Positions 1 through 5,074 of a DNA stretch of 8,708 nt are shown piece by piece. Under the pieces are notes generated by a model. It made no database searches and was not told the DNA's origin. It worked only from the letters and a program-made list of their open reading frames with translations. The stretch's first letter is position 1, and every line of letters starts with the position of its first letter. The DNA is from Anaerolineae bacterium CG2_30_64_16. GTDB taxonomy: Bacteria > Chloroflexota > Anaerolineae > CG2-30-64-16. A program made the position numbers and the translations under genes. The stretch spans positions 1 through 8,708 of the forward strand of contig MNXL01000173.1 of the NCBI GenBank assembly GCA_001871755.1, written 5' to 3'.

Positions 1-108
1 CCTCTCAAAAAGGCGGGGACAAATCTGCTCAAGCCGAGTCCGTGACTCGGCGGGCGAGCGGCGGATCACGGATCCGCCTTGAGCTGCCCCGGACTATTGA
101 GAGGATAC
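1..108. mobile_element. Left-arm copy of the miniature element (cut by window edge)
   Basis: This is the mirror image of the element at 892-1003, lacking its outermost 4 bases because the window begins inside it. Its inner terminal repeat TTGAGAGGATAC is at 97-108. It contains two small hairpins: CCGAGTC/GACTCGG (34-50, loop CGT) and GGCGGATC/GATCCGCC (60-78, loop ACG). The only difference from the right-hand copy is in the loop of the first hairpin (CGT here, ACG expected from the mirror of the other arm's ATG). It cannot be judged as an independent insertion because its outer flank is not visible. Confidence 0.75.
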
Positions 109-126
109 GCGCAGGGAACGGGAGAA

Positions 127-330
127 ATGGCAGCAGCGGGCAACGCGCCAGGACTGACAGACAGCGACATCTTGATCGACGCGGCCAGAGGTTTTCAGGC
201 GGCGGTTGATTTCCTGGCTGAACAACGAGCCAGAGCGGAAGTCAGAATTTGCGTCGTTTCTGCGATGGAACTGATCGCAGGCTGTGGCAACAAAGCCCAA
301 TCGGCTGGGCTTCTTGATGACCGTGTCTAG
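127..330 (+). pseudogene. vapC: Truncated VapC-like PIN-domain toxin, left-arm copy
   Basis: This is an exact mirror of the fragment at 670-873 on the other strand, encoding the same 67 residues. The start at 127 follows a purine-rich GGGAGAA ribosome-binding sequence. It holds the first half of a PIN domain: Asp12 in the TDSDILID motif and Glu48 in the SAMELIAG motif. The C-terminal half, with the remaining metal-binding aspartates, is missing. Because the copy is identical, it carries no information beyond the right arm and may be an assembly duplicate. It is unlikely to be an active ribonuclease. Confidence 0.75.
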
Positions 331-442
331 AAACCACGCCGCCGGAAGTGTCGGTTCTATCTCACGCGAACGCCATCAACGTTTGCTCCGCCGGTTGAGT
401 GCTCATCTGGTAAAGAGCCTGAGGTAGACCAGTCAATTCCTG

Positions 443-557
443 GTATCTTCTCAATTCTTGGGGGGAATCGCGCTGTGGCCGGTCTCCTGACCGAGCCACC
501 GTGGCTCGGTCAGGAGACCGGCCACAGCGCGATTCCCCCCAAGAATTGAGAAGATAC
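443..557. mobile_element. Central miniature element at the palindrome axis
   Basis: The terminal repeats are GTATCTTCTCAA (443-454) and TTGAGAAGATAC (546-557), 11 of 12 bases like the termini of the element at 892-1003, so the two belong to one family. The interior is a long hairpin whose stem includes CTCCTGACCGAGCCAC and its complement around base 500. The flanks, 435-442 (AATTCCTG) and 558-565 (CAGGAATT), are inverted rather than directly repeated, so there is no target-site duplication. That is what one expects if the sequence folds back inside one element, by inverted duplication or by artefact, rather than from a normal insertion. The true 115-bp length is therefore uncertain. Confidence 0.7.
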
Positions 558-669
558 CAGGAATTGACTGGTCTACCTCAGGCTCTTTACCAGATGAGCA
601 CTCAACCGGCGGAGCAAACGTTGATGGCGTTCGCGTGAGATAGAACCGACACTTCCGGCGGCGTGGTTT

Positions 670-873
670 CTAGACACGGTCATCAAGAAGCCCAGCCGAT
701 TGGGCTTTGTTGCCACAGCCTGCGATCAGTTCCATCGCAGAAACGACGCAAATTCTGACTTCCGCTCTGGCTCGTTGTTCAGCCAGGAAATCAACCGCCG
801 CCTGAAAACCTCTGGCCGCGTCGATCAAGATGTCGCTGTCTGTCAGTCCTGGCGCGTTGCCCGCTGCTGCCAT
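670..873 (-). pseudogene. vapC: Truncated VapC-like PIN-domain toxin, right-arm copy
   Basis: It encodes 67 residues, beginning at the ATG at 873 behind GGGAGAA. VapC proteins are ribonucleases of type II toxin-antitoxin pairs and are usually about 130 residues long. The visible N-terminal half carries the first PIN aspartate (Asp12 in TDSDILID) and the conserved glutamate (Glu48 in SAMELIAG, followed by GCGNKAQ). After NKAQ, family resemblance stops and a short unrelated tail reaches a stop codon. The C-terminal metal-binding aspartates are absent from all frames downstream, so this is a dead fragment. It overlaps by 31 bases with the remnant of a VapB-like antitoxin reading from the right, which is the normal vapBC arrangement. 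Confidence 0.75.
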
Positions 874-1075
874 TTCTCCCGTTCCCTGCGCGTATCCTCT
901 CAATAGTCCGGGGCAGCTCAAGGCGGATCCGTGATCCGCCGCTCGCCCGCCGAGTCATGGACTCGGCTTGAGCAGATTTGTCCCCGCCTTTTTGAGAGGA
1001 TACCCCTGCGCACCCATGTCACGCTATCTTGCATATCTTCGCGATCCGCCCACATGCCAAAGAAAGGTAGAACAG
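843..1075 (-). pseudogene. VapB-like antitoxin C-terminal remnant, split by a miniature element
   Basis: Reading leftward from about 1075, one frame encodes FFGMWADREDMQDSVTWVRR and then runs into the element at 892-1003. If that element and one copy of the CCCTGCGC duplication are removed, the frame continues as EREKWQQRATRQD and stops at 843-845, inside the start of vapC. The motif G-M-W-x-D-R-E-D-M-x-D resembles the C-terminal, toxin-binding end of antitoxins that precede PIN toxins; this is family memory, not a search result. The N-terminal DNA-binding half is absent: upstream the frame runs into the 3' end of the DUF2442 gene with no antitoxin-like sequence. So the antitoxin is both 5'-truncated and interrupted. 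Confidence 0.6.
892..1003. mobile_element. Miniature inverted-repeat element with 8-bp target duplication
   Basis: The element is 112 bp with perfect 12-bp terminal repeats, GTATCCTCTCAA (892-903) and TTGAGAGGATAC (992-1003). It is flanked by exact direct repeats CCCTGCGC at 884-891 and 1004-1011. The interior folds into nested hairpins: GCTCAAG/CTTGAGC arms, GGCGGATC/GATCCGCC and CCGAGTC/GACTCGG. It has no coding capacity, so it would need a transposase supplied elsewhere. It sits in the overlap of a vapB-like and a vapC-like reading frame, and collapsing one duplicate restores the antitoxin frame, which independently confirms the insertion boundaries. The transposase family is not identifiable from the ends alone. 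Confidence 0.88.
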
Positions 1076-1108
1076 AAAAGCCGCTATCATCAGTAGGTGC
1101 GGTATGCT

Positions 1109-1504
1109 TTACGGCTTCTCCACCGGTGGCTGCTCGTCCGCAGCCGGCGACTTGTATTCGGAGTCCGTCTCTTTGATCATCGCCAACGAGTAGTCTGGCT
1201 CGTTGACGCCATATGCCATTGCAAGACCTTGTTTCCCAAACCGCAATGATCCACGCGGGGCCGGCGCGCCTCGCAGCAGCCCTGCGGTGCTCAAGTCTTC
1301 GTCAATCTCCGGCCAATGGATCCCGAAGCCGCCTCCACTGACCCGCCAGTGCGCACGCTGTGCAGGGGTCGCGTGAAGCAACCTGGGATACCAGGCCAAC
1401 GGCACGCTAATGGTGCGACCGTCAACGAGGTCAACCTGCAATGTATCTTCGCCGCACCGCACGGCCTTGACTCGCTCACCGGCGTTAACGTCTGAAGTGA
1501 TCAC
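1109..1504 (-). CDS. DUF2442 domain protein
   Basis: 131 residues if started at the GTG at 1504, which has GGAGG (1511-1515) six bases upstream and overlaps the DUF4160 stop region by 20 bases, implying translational coupling. The DUF2442 core occupies about residues 10-78, seen in the run DLVDGRTISVPLAWYPRLL, the following ATPAQRAHW, and GGGFGIHWPEIDEDLS. DUF4160 and DUF2442 genes are commonly paired, and the pair is suspected of being a toxin-antitoxin-like unit without an established activity. After about residue 83 the sequence no longer looks like the usual short family tail and continues for about 48 residues ending in PPVEKP. This may be a tail acquired by recombination with the adjacent vapBC remnant. 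Confidence 0.82.
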   Translation of the reverse strand: MITSDVNAGERVKAVRCGEDTLQVDLVDGRTISVPLAWYPRLLHATPAQRAHWRVSGGGFGIHWPEIDEDLSTAGLLRGAPAPRGSLRFGKQGLAMAYGVNEPDYSLAMIKETDSEYKSPAADEQPPVEKP

Positions 1505-1724
1505 GCCACGCCTCCAACAACTCCTGTCTATGCTCTGCCACCAATCGCTCGATCTTACGTAACTCAGCGGCCCCGAACCCCAGATTACGTGCCAGTACAA
1601 CCGGATTGAGCCAAAACTTGGCTGAAAGTTCGTCGCGGTCTATATGAACATGCGGCGGCTCGTTGACAAGGTCGTGGCTGTAGAAATACAGCCGATAAGG
1701 CCCATCCTTCAGCACAGTGGGCAT
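1485..1724 (-). CDS. DUF4160 domain protein
   Basis: 79 residues. The start at 1724 is chosen because AAGGAG (1734-1739) lies nine bases upstream and the protein then begins MPTVLKDGPYRLYFYSHD, as family members do. The signature EPPHVHIDRD (about residues 22-31) is present, followed by AKFWLNP and a C-terminal helix ending in HFRR. The reading frame stays open upstream to 1826, through a stray copy of the nuoF C-terminal coding sequence, but that extension has no family resemblance. The gene overlaps DUF2442 by 20 bases. DUF4160 proteins have no proven biochemical role; the tight pairing suggests that the two products act together. Confidence 0.88.
   Translation of the reverse strand: MPTVLKDGPYRLYFYSHDLVNEPPHVHIDRDELSAKFWLNPVVLARNLGFGAAELRKIERLVAEHRQELLEAWRDHFRR
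1511..1515 (-). promoter_or_regulatory. Ribosome-binding site deciding the DUF2442 GTG start
   Basis: GGAGG on the minus strand lies six bases before the GTG at 1504, inside the DUF4160 coding region. It supports the downstream GTG over the more distant ATG at 1600, whose extra residues are only a shadow of DUF4160 in another frame. Confidence 0.75.
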
Positions 1725-1733
1725 CCTGCTTAA

Positions 1734-1739
1734 CTCCTT
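1734..1739 (-). promoter_or_regulatory. Ribosome-binding site deciding the DUF4160 start
   Basis: AAGGAG on the minus strand lies nine bases before the ATG at 1724. It selects this start over the in-frame ATG at 1826, which lies in the nuoF-tail duplicate and lacks an equivalent signal. Confidence 0.7.
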
Positions 1740-1778
1740 GTCACCGAGCGCCTCTGGTCTTCTTGCCTGCCGTTTCAT

Positions 1779-1847
1779 CGTTGGCGCGTTATACTTCTCT
1801 TCCAACGGCAGGCTCGACGCGGACATGCCGGAGGGCGCGCCGACGTC
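1779..1847 (-). repeat. Displaced, diverged second copy of the nuoF 3' end
   Basis: This intergenic stretch aligns without gaps to the last part of nuoEF at 2528-2596 (offset 749). Bases 1783-1810 are identical to 2532-2559 over 28 positions; the next 37 positions match at roughly two thirds. On the minus strand both encode the peptide SLPLEEKYNAPT, preceded by similar residues (GAPSGMSAS here, GVPSGVTEP in nuoF), so the divergence looks like that of a coding homologue. The two copies bracket the HTH-MazF cassette. It is not an independent gene; it reads on into DUF4160 without a stop. Confidence 0.85.
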
Positions 1848-1857
1848 GCACTGACGA

Positions 1858-2214
1858 TCACCGATGAAAACCAGGAATTTCCGCTATCGCGTCCTCGATC
1901 ATCGCGAAATCCCTGGCAGAAAGGATGCCCAGTTTGCGGATTATCTCGCTTTTGTCCACCGTCGCCCCCACGCCACGCACGGCCGACGGCTTAAGCAGAC
2001 CAGCCCCACGCCAATCGTTCAACCAGCTGTCGCCTGGGCGGAAAGGCGGCGTCAAATTGCTGGTAATCGCTGAGACGATCAGCTTGATCCCCGCTGAGTT
2101 GAACGTATCTGTGCTGATGACCACAGCCGGACGACGTTTGTGGCCCACTGCGCCGCTGAAGGCGATGTCCACCAGGATTACGTCGCCGCGGCTATAGCTG
2201 ATCATAGACGGCAT
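1858..2214 (-). CDS. mazF: MazF/PemK-family endoribonuclease toxin
   Basis: 118 residues, the usual size for MazF/PemK toxins, which cut mRNA at short sequence motifs. Recognisable features are the N-terminal SRGDVILVDIAFS strand, the HKRRPAVVIS motif (residues 25-34) carrying the conserved arginine, the SAITSNL segment (48-54) with the conserved threonine, and LKPSAVRGVGATVDKS (74-89) near the dimer and antitoxin interface. The start is ambiguous between ATG 2214 and ATG 2205; neither has a strong ribosome-binding site. Either start overlaps the end of the upstream antitoxin gene, so translation is probably coupled to it, as in classical toxin-antitoxin operons. The catalytic residues appear to be intact. 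Confidence 0.92.
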   Translation of the reverse strand: MPSMISYSRGDVILVDIAFSGAVGHKRRPAVVISTDTFNSAGIKLIVSAITSNLTPPFRPGDSWLNDWRGAGLLKPSAVRGVGATVDKSEIIRKLGILSARDFAMIEDAIAEIPGFHR

Positions 2215-2485
2215 CTTCGGCGTTATCCCAGACTTCGGCCAGGGAGTACCTGGAAGCCTGCAACCAATCGGCGACGGCCGCGGCCTCGGTCTCTGCTTCG
2301 CGGGCGGATAGATCGAGCAACGCGCTGCCCAAAATGCGCCACTCCCTGCCGAGTTTGACTCCCTGCGCCTTCTTTGTCCTTAACAATCGCAAGACAGTTT
2401 GTGGTGAAACGCGTAGCAAGTGCGCCGTTTCTTCCACTGTATAGTAGACACTGGGCTGAATTACTAACGATTCTACGCCGTTCAT
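2192..2485 (-). CDS. Excisionase-type HTH antitoxin paired with MazF
   Basis: 97 residues from the ATG at 2485, which has AGGAG (2494-2498) eight bases upstream; ATGs at 2491 and 2509 are in frame but worse placed. Residues 13-60 form an excisionase/MerR-like winged HTH: YYTVEETAHLLRVSPQTVLR followed by the wing GVKLGREWRILGSAL. The C-terminal part (about 66-97, AAAVADWLQASRYSLAEVWD and an acidic end) is typical of antitoxin tails that wrap the toxin. The gene overlaps mazF and precedes it, so I infer that it is the cognate antitoxin and likely autorepressor. It begins 30 bases after the nuoEF stop and so could also be read from the nuo transcript. Confidence 0.85.
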   Translation of the reverse strand: MNGVESLVIQPSVYYTVEETAHLLRVSPQTVLRLLRTKKAQGVKLGREWRILGSALLDLSAREAETEAAAVADWLQASRYSLAEVWDNAEDAVYDQL

Positions 2486-2493
2486 CGTCATCG

Positions 2494-2498
2494 CTCCT
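2494..2498 (-). promoter_or_regulatory. Ribosome-binding site of the HTH antitoxin
   Basis: AGGAG on the minus strand is eight bases before the ATG at 2485 and only two bases before the ATG at 2491, so it favours 2485 as the start. Confidence 0.65.
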
Positions 2499-2515
2499 AC
2501 ATCACCCATCGCTTG

Positions 2516-4456
2516 TCATCTCCGATGCGTCGGCGCGTTATACTTCTCTTCCAACGGCAAGCTCGGCTCGGTGACACCCGACGGCACGCCGGGATCGGGC
2601 CGGTAGGTCGGCCGGACCGGGATCACCGGCAGCTCTTTGGCTGCGGCGATGGCGGCGTCGAACTCGGGCTGGAACCTGGCGATGTTGCTCTGCAAGCCCC
2701 ACACGGCCGCAAACGAGAACGGGCAGAAGCTCTTGCCGGCGATCATGTCCGCGATGTAGAGCATCAGGGCGATGTCGTCCACGCGGCCCGCGCCGCGCTC
2801 GACCCGCTCCAGGATCTTCTCCAGCCAGCCGGCGCCTTCGCGGCACGGCGTGCACTTGCCGCAGCTCTCTTCACGGTAAAAAGCCAGCGTGCGCCGGGCT
2901 ACTTCGACCATGCTTTGGTTCGCGCCGATGACGATCACGGCGGCGGAGCCCAGGCTCGAGCCGGCCGTCGCCACATTTTCGAAATCCAGCGGGGTATCGA
3001 TCTGATCCTTGTCGAGCAATTGCATCGAAATACCGCCGGGCACGACGGCCTTCACCTCGCCCGCTTCCGCGGTCGGCCCACCACCGTAATTGTAGATCAG
3101 TTCGCGCAGGGTGGTACCATGCGGCAGCTCGTACAGGCCCGGATACTTCACCTGGCCGCTGAGGCAAAAGATGCGGAACCCGGTGCTCTGCGGCGTGCCC
3201 CACTGTTTGTACCAGTCGGCGCCGTGACGGATGATATGCGGCACGTTGGAAATGGTCTCGACGTTGTTGACGATGGTCGGTTTGGCGTACAAGCCTTCGA
3301 CGGCCGGGAAGGGCGGCTTGAGGCGCGGATGGCCGCGGAAGCCCTCCAGCGAGGTCAGCAGGGCAGTCTCTTCACCGCATTCGTAAGCGCCCGCGCCGCG
3401 ATGCACCACCACTTCCAGCTTCTTCCCGCTGCCGAAGATGTTCTGGCCCAGGAAGCCCCTGGCCCTGGCCTCGGCGATGGCGTCCTCCAGTCGTTGGGCG
3501 GCGAAGAAGTACTCGCCGCGAATGTAGATGAAAGCGCGCTCGGCCTCGATGGCATACGACGCTAAGATGATCCCCTCGAGCAACTGGTGGGGATCATATT
3601 CCATGATCATGCGGTCCTTGAACGTGCCCGGCTCCGACTCGTCGGCATTGACGACCAGATAGCGTGGATAGACACCTTTGGGCAGGAAGCCCCATTTGAC
3701 GCCGGCCGGGAAGCCTGCGCCCCCGCGCCCGCGCACGTTGGCGGCCTTGATCTCGTCGATCACCTGTTGGGGCGACCGCTGAGGGATCGCCCCTACGCCA
3801 CCGACAATGGTCGCCTTGACCGTTTCATACCCGCCGTCAGCGATGTAGGTCTCGATCGTGTGCGAATCGGGTTTATCGACGCGGGCCAACAGGAAATTGG
3901 TCTCCGGCTTGCCGCCGTGGCGGCACGGGCCGAGCGGCCAGCGCTCGGTGGTCTCGAAGCCCCGGCCCGATTCGATCAGCGCCAGCGCCGCGTCCACCTT
4001 CTCCGCAGTGTCCAGCTCCTCAAAATAGCGGAGCTTGCCGGTAGTTTTCTCGGTGCAGGCAAACATGGGCGCGGCGCCGCAAGCGCCCAGGCACTCCATC
4101 GGCTCCAGGGTGAATCTGCTGTCCGACGTCGTCTCGCCAAAGTCGATGCCCAGCCGCGCTTTGATGCGATCTGCCAGCAAGCCGGACCCACGCAACATGC
4201 ACGGCACATTGGTGCAAATCTCGATATGGTACTGCCCCGGCTCGCGATGATCGTTGAGCATATGATAGAAGCTGGCGAACTCGCCGACCTCGGTCGGGTC
4301 CAGCCCGAACAGCCCGGCCACCTCGGCCATCACATCGGGAGGCAGCCAGCCGGTTTCGCGCTGCGCGACGTACAACGCTGGGCCGAGCGCGGAGCGGGGC
4401 ACGGGGTAACGAGCCTGCAAGGCCCGGATTTCAGCTTTAGCTTGTTCGGAGAGCAC
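2516..4456 (-). CDS. nuoEF: NADH-quinone oxidoreductase NuoE-NuoF fusion
   Basis: 646 residues forming the NADH-oxidising arm of complex I in one chain. Residues 1 to about 165 are a full NuoE: helical N-terminus plus thioredoxin-like domain, with [2Fe-2S] ligands Cys81, Cys86, Cys122 and Cys126. Residues from about 174 are NuoF: FMN/NADH loops GRGGAGFPAG (243-252), NADESEPGTFKDR (270-282) and YECGEETAL (358-366), and the [4Fe-4S] ligands Cys532, Cys535 and Cys538 (ESCGKCTPCREG) with Cys578 (SFCPF). No stop or frameshift lies between the halves. The GTG start at 4456 is supported by GGAGG five bases upstream; the nearby ATG is in a frame that stops after seven codons. The last residues (HRR after KYNAPT) may have been altered by the cassette downstream. 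It acts in the cytoplasm on the complex I peripheral arm. Confidence 0.97.
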   Translation of the reverse strand: MLSEQAKAEIRALQARYPVPRSALGPALYVAQRETGWLPPDVMAEVAGLFGLDPTEVGEFASFYHMLNDHREPGQYHIEICTNVPCMLRGSGLLADRIKARLGIDFGETTSDSRFTLEPMECLGACGAAPMFACTEKTTGKLRYFEELDTAEKVDAALALIESGRGFETTERWPLGPCRHGGKPETNFLLARVDKPDSHTIETYIADGGYETVKATIVGGVGAIPQRSPQQVIDEIKAANVRGRGGAGFPAGVKWGFLPKGVYPRYLVVNADESEPGTFKDRMIMEYDPHQLLEGIILASYAIEAERAFIYIRGEYFFAAQRLEDAIAEARARGFLGQNIFGSGKKLEVVVHRGAGAYECGEETALLTSLEGFRGHPRLKPPFPAVEGLYAKPTIVNNVETISNVPHIIRHGADWYKQWGTPQSTGFRIFCLSGQVKYPGLYELPHGTTLRELIYNYGGGPTAEAGEVKAVVPGGISMQLLDKDQIDTPLDFENVATAGSSLGSAAVIVIGANQSMVEVARRTLAFYREESCGKCTPCREGAGWLEKILERVERGAGRVDDIALMLYIADMIAGKSFCPFSFAAVWGLQSNIARFQPEFDAAIAAAKELPVIPVRPTYRPDPGVPSGVTEPSLPLEEKYNAPTHRR

Positions 4457-4461
4457 TCATT

Positions 4462-4466
4462 CCTCC
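4462..4466 (-). promoter_or_regulatory. Ribosome-binding site deciding the nuoEF GTG start
   Basis: GGAGG on the minus strand ends five bases before the GTG at 4456. An ATG lies between them but in another frame that stops after seven codons, so the GTG is the functional start. Confidence 0.75.
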
Positions 4467-4519
4467 GCAGAATCAATCATCTACTGGACTGCTGCACTTG
4501 TGCCAATAAAGATCTCAGG

Positions 4520-4789
4520 TCATTCAAACAGATCAGCATGTGTACCCGTTCGGACCAATATGACCTCGCCCGGCGCCAACTCGTATATCAGCAACCAGTC
4601 CGGCTCAATGTGGCATTCACGTGTTCCCGCATACTGCCCAAGCAGAGCGTGATCACGGTACTGAGGATCCAGGGCTTGTCCTACGATCAGGTTATGGACA
4701 ATGGCTTTGAAGACAGCGAAGTCCTTGCCGCGCCGTTCCATGCGCTTGACATCCTGCTTGAACTGCGTCGTGCGCCGGACGGTCTTCAT
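4520..4789 (-). CDS. yafQ: YafQ-family (RelE superfamily) mRNA interferase toxin
   Basis: 89 residues from the ATG at 4789, which overlaps the antitoxin stop as TGATG; an in-frame TTG one codon earlier is less likely. YafQ toxins cut mRNA on the ribosome. The expected catalytic set is visible: His47 in YRDHALLG, His60, Asp64 and Trp65 in RECHIEPDWLLIYE, His84 in RTGTHADLF, and a C-terminal Phe88. The length is close to that of E. coli YafQ. The next gene leftward is nuoEF, after a 63-base gap in which I see no terminator, so the toxin sits directly between complex I genes. All key residues are intact, so it is probably active. Confidence 0.95.
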   Translation of the reverse strand: MKTVRRTTQFKQDVKRMERRGKDFAVFKAIVHNLIVGQALDPQYRDHALLGQYAGTRECHIEPDWLLIYELAPGEVILVRTGTHADLFE

Positions 4790-5049
4790 CAAATTCCGAG
4801 ATCTTCGAACAATTCATCAGCGTTGTTGAAGCTCTTAAGATCGTAACGTGCTTTGGCCTCGCGGAGCGCCTGTCGAGTGGTTTCATTCGGAGTCTTCGCG
4901 CCGAAAGGCAAGCCGCGCTGCAAATCCACTTCCCTGTAGAACAGCCGAATAGCCTGCGCCGCGCTCAACCCCATTTCTCTGAATATCTGTTCTGCACTAC
5001 GCTTTAGATCTGGATCAATCCTTGCAGAAACAACGGCTGTGTCGGTCAT
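4789..5049 (-). CDS. DinJ/RelB-family antitoxin
   Basis: 86 residues, the same length as E. coli DinJ. The ATG at 5049 has GGGAGG (5056-5061) six bases upstream; the frame is open further upstream but overlaps the Uma2 gene and is only a shadow. The N-terminal part, AVVSARIDPDLKRSAEQIFR and then MGLSAAQAIRLFYREV, is a RelB/DinJ ribbon-helix-helix DNA-binding domain. The region GLPFGAKTPNETTRQALREA leads into the toxin-neutralising C-terminus. It immediately precedes and overlaps the YafQ-type toxin by one base, so the two form a standard type II pair that probably represses its own promoter, although no operator is recognisable here. Confidence 0.94.
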   Translation of the reverse strand: MTDTAVVSARIDPDLKRSAEQIFREMGLSAAQAIRLFYREVDLQRGLPFGAKTPNETTRQALREAKARYDLKSFNNADELFEDLGI

Positions 5050-5074
5050 AATGGCCCTCCCAGAAACCCGCTCC

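Larger units (their letters stand above)
1..999. repeat. Giant near-perfect palindrome (499-bp arms, 1-base spacer)
   Basis: Every base x from 1 to 499 pairs with base 1000-x, around the single central base 500. Reading both arms, I found one mismatch: G42 opposite T958, which lies in the 3-base loop of a small hairpin. The right arm ends at 999 only because the left arm starts at the window edge, so the inverted repeat may be longer. Each arm carries a vapC fragment, a member of a miniature-element family at its outer end, and half of a second member at the axis. It may be a genuine inverted duplication or an assembly/library fold-back; the structure itself is certain, its biological reality is not. 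Bases 331-442 and the mirror 558-669 hold no gene that I can recognise. Confidence 0.97.

Noticed and set aside
34..78. CRISPR-like or terminator hairpins (CCGAGTC/GACTCGG and GGCGGATC/GATCCGCC)
   Set aside because: There are only two different hairpins, no spacer-repeat periodicity and no T-run; they are internal parts of the miniature element.
700..906. 68-codon frame opposite the vapC fragment (and its mirror at 94-300)
   Set aside because: The minus-strand PIN motifs (TDSDILID, SAMELIAG) explain the sequence; the opposite frame has no family resemblance and crosses into the miniature element.
1485..1826. Longer 113-residue form of DUF4160 starting in the nuoF-tail copy
   Set aside because: The extra 34 residues are nuoF-derived and unlike the family; a good ribosome-binding site precedes the internal ATG at 1724.
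2513..3565. Long plus-strand open frame (350 codons) antisense to nuoEF
   Set aside because: It lies opposite conserved NuoF coding sequence; the codon structure and cofactor motifs belong to the minus strand, and the predicted product shows no recognisable domain. GC-rich genes commonly leave such antisense frames open.
4457..4519. Possible promoter for nuoEF in the gap after the YafQ toxin
   Set aside because: I could see no convincing -35/-10 pair on the minus strand beyond a ribosome-binding site; 63 bases is compatible with read-through.
3587..4846. Plus-strand open frame (419 codons) antisense to nuoEF, the YafQ toxin and part of the antitoxin
   Set aside because: It spans three genes of the other strand and their spacer, with no domain, start signal or family resemblance.
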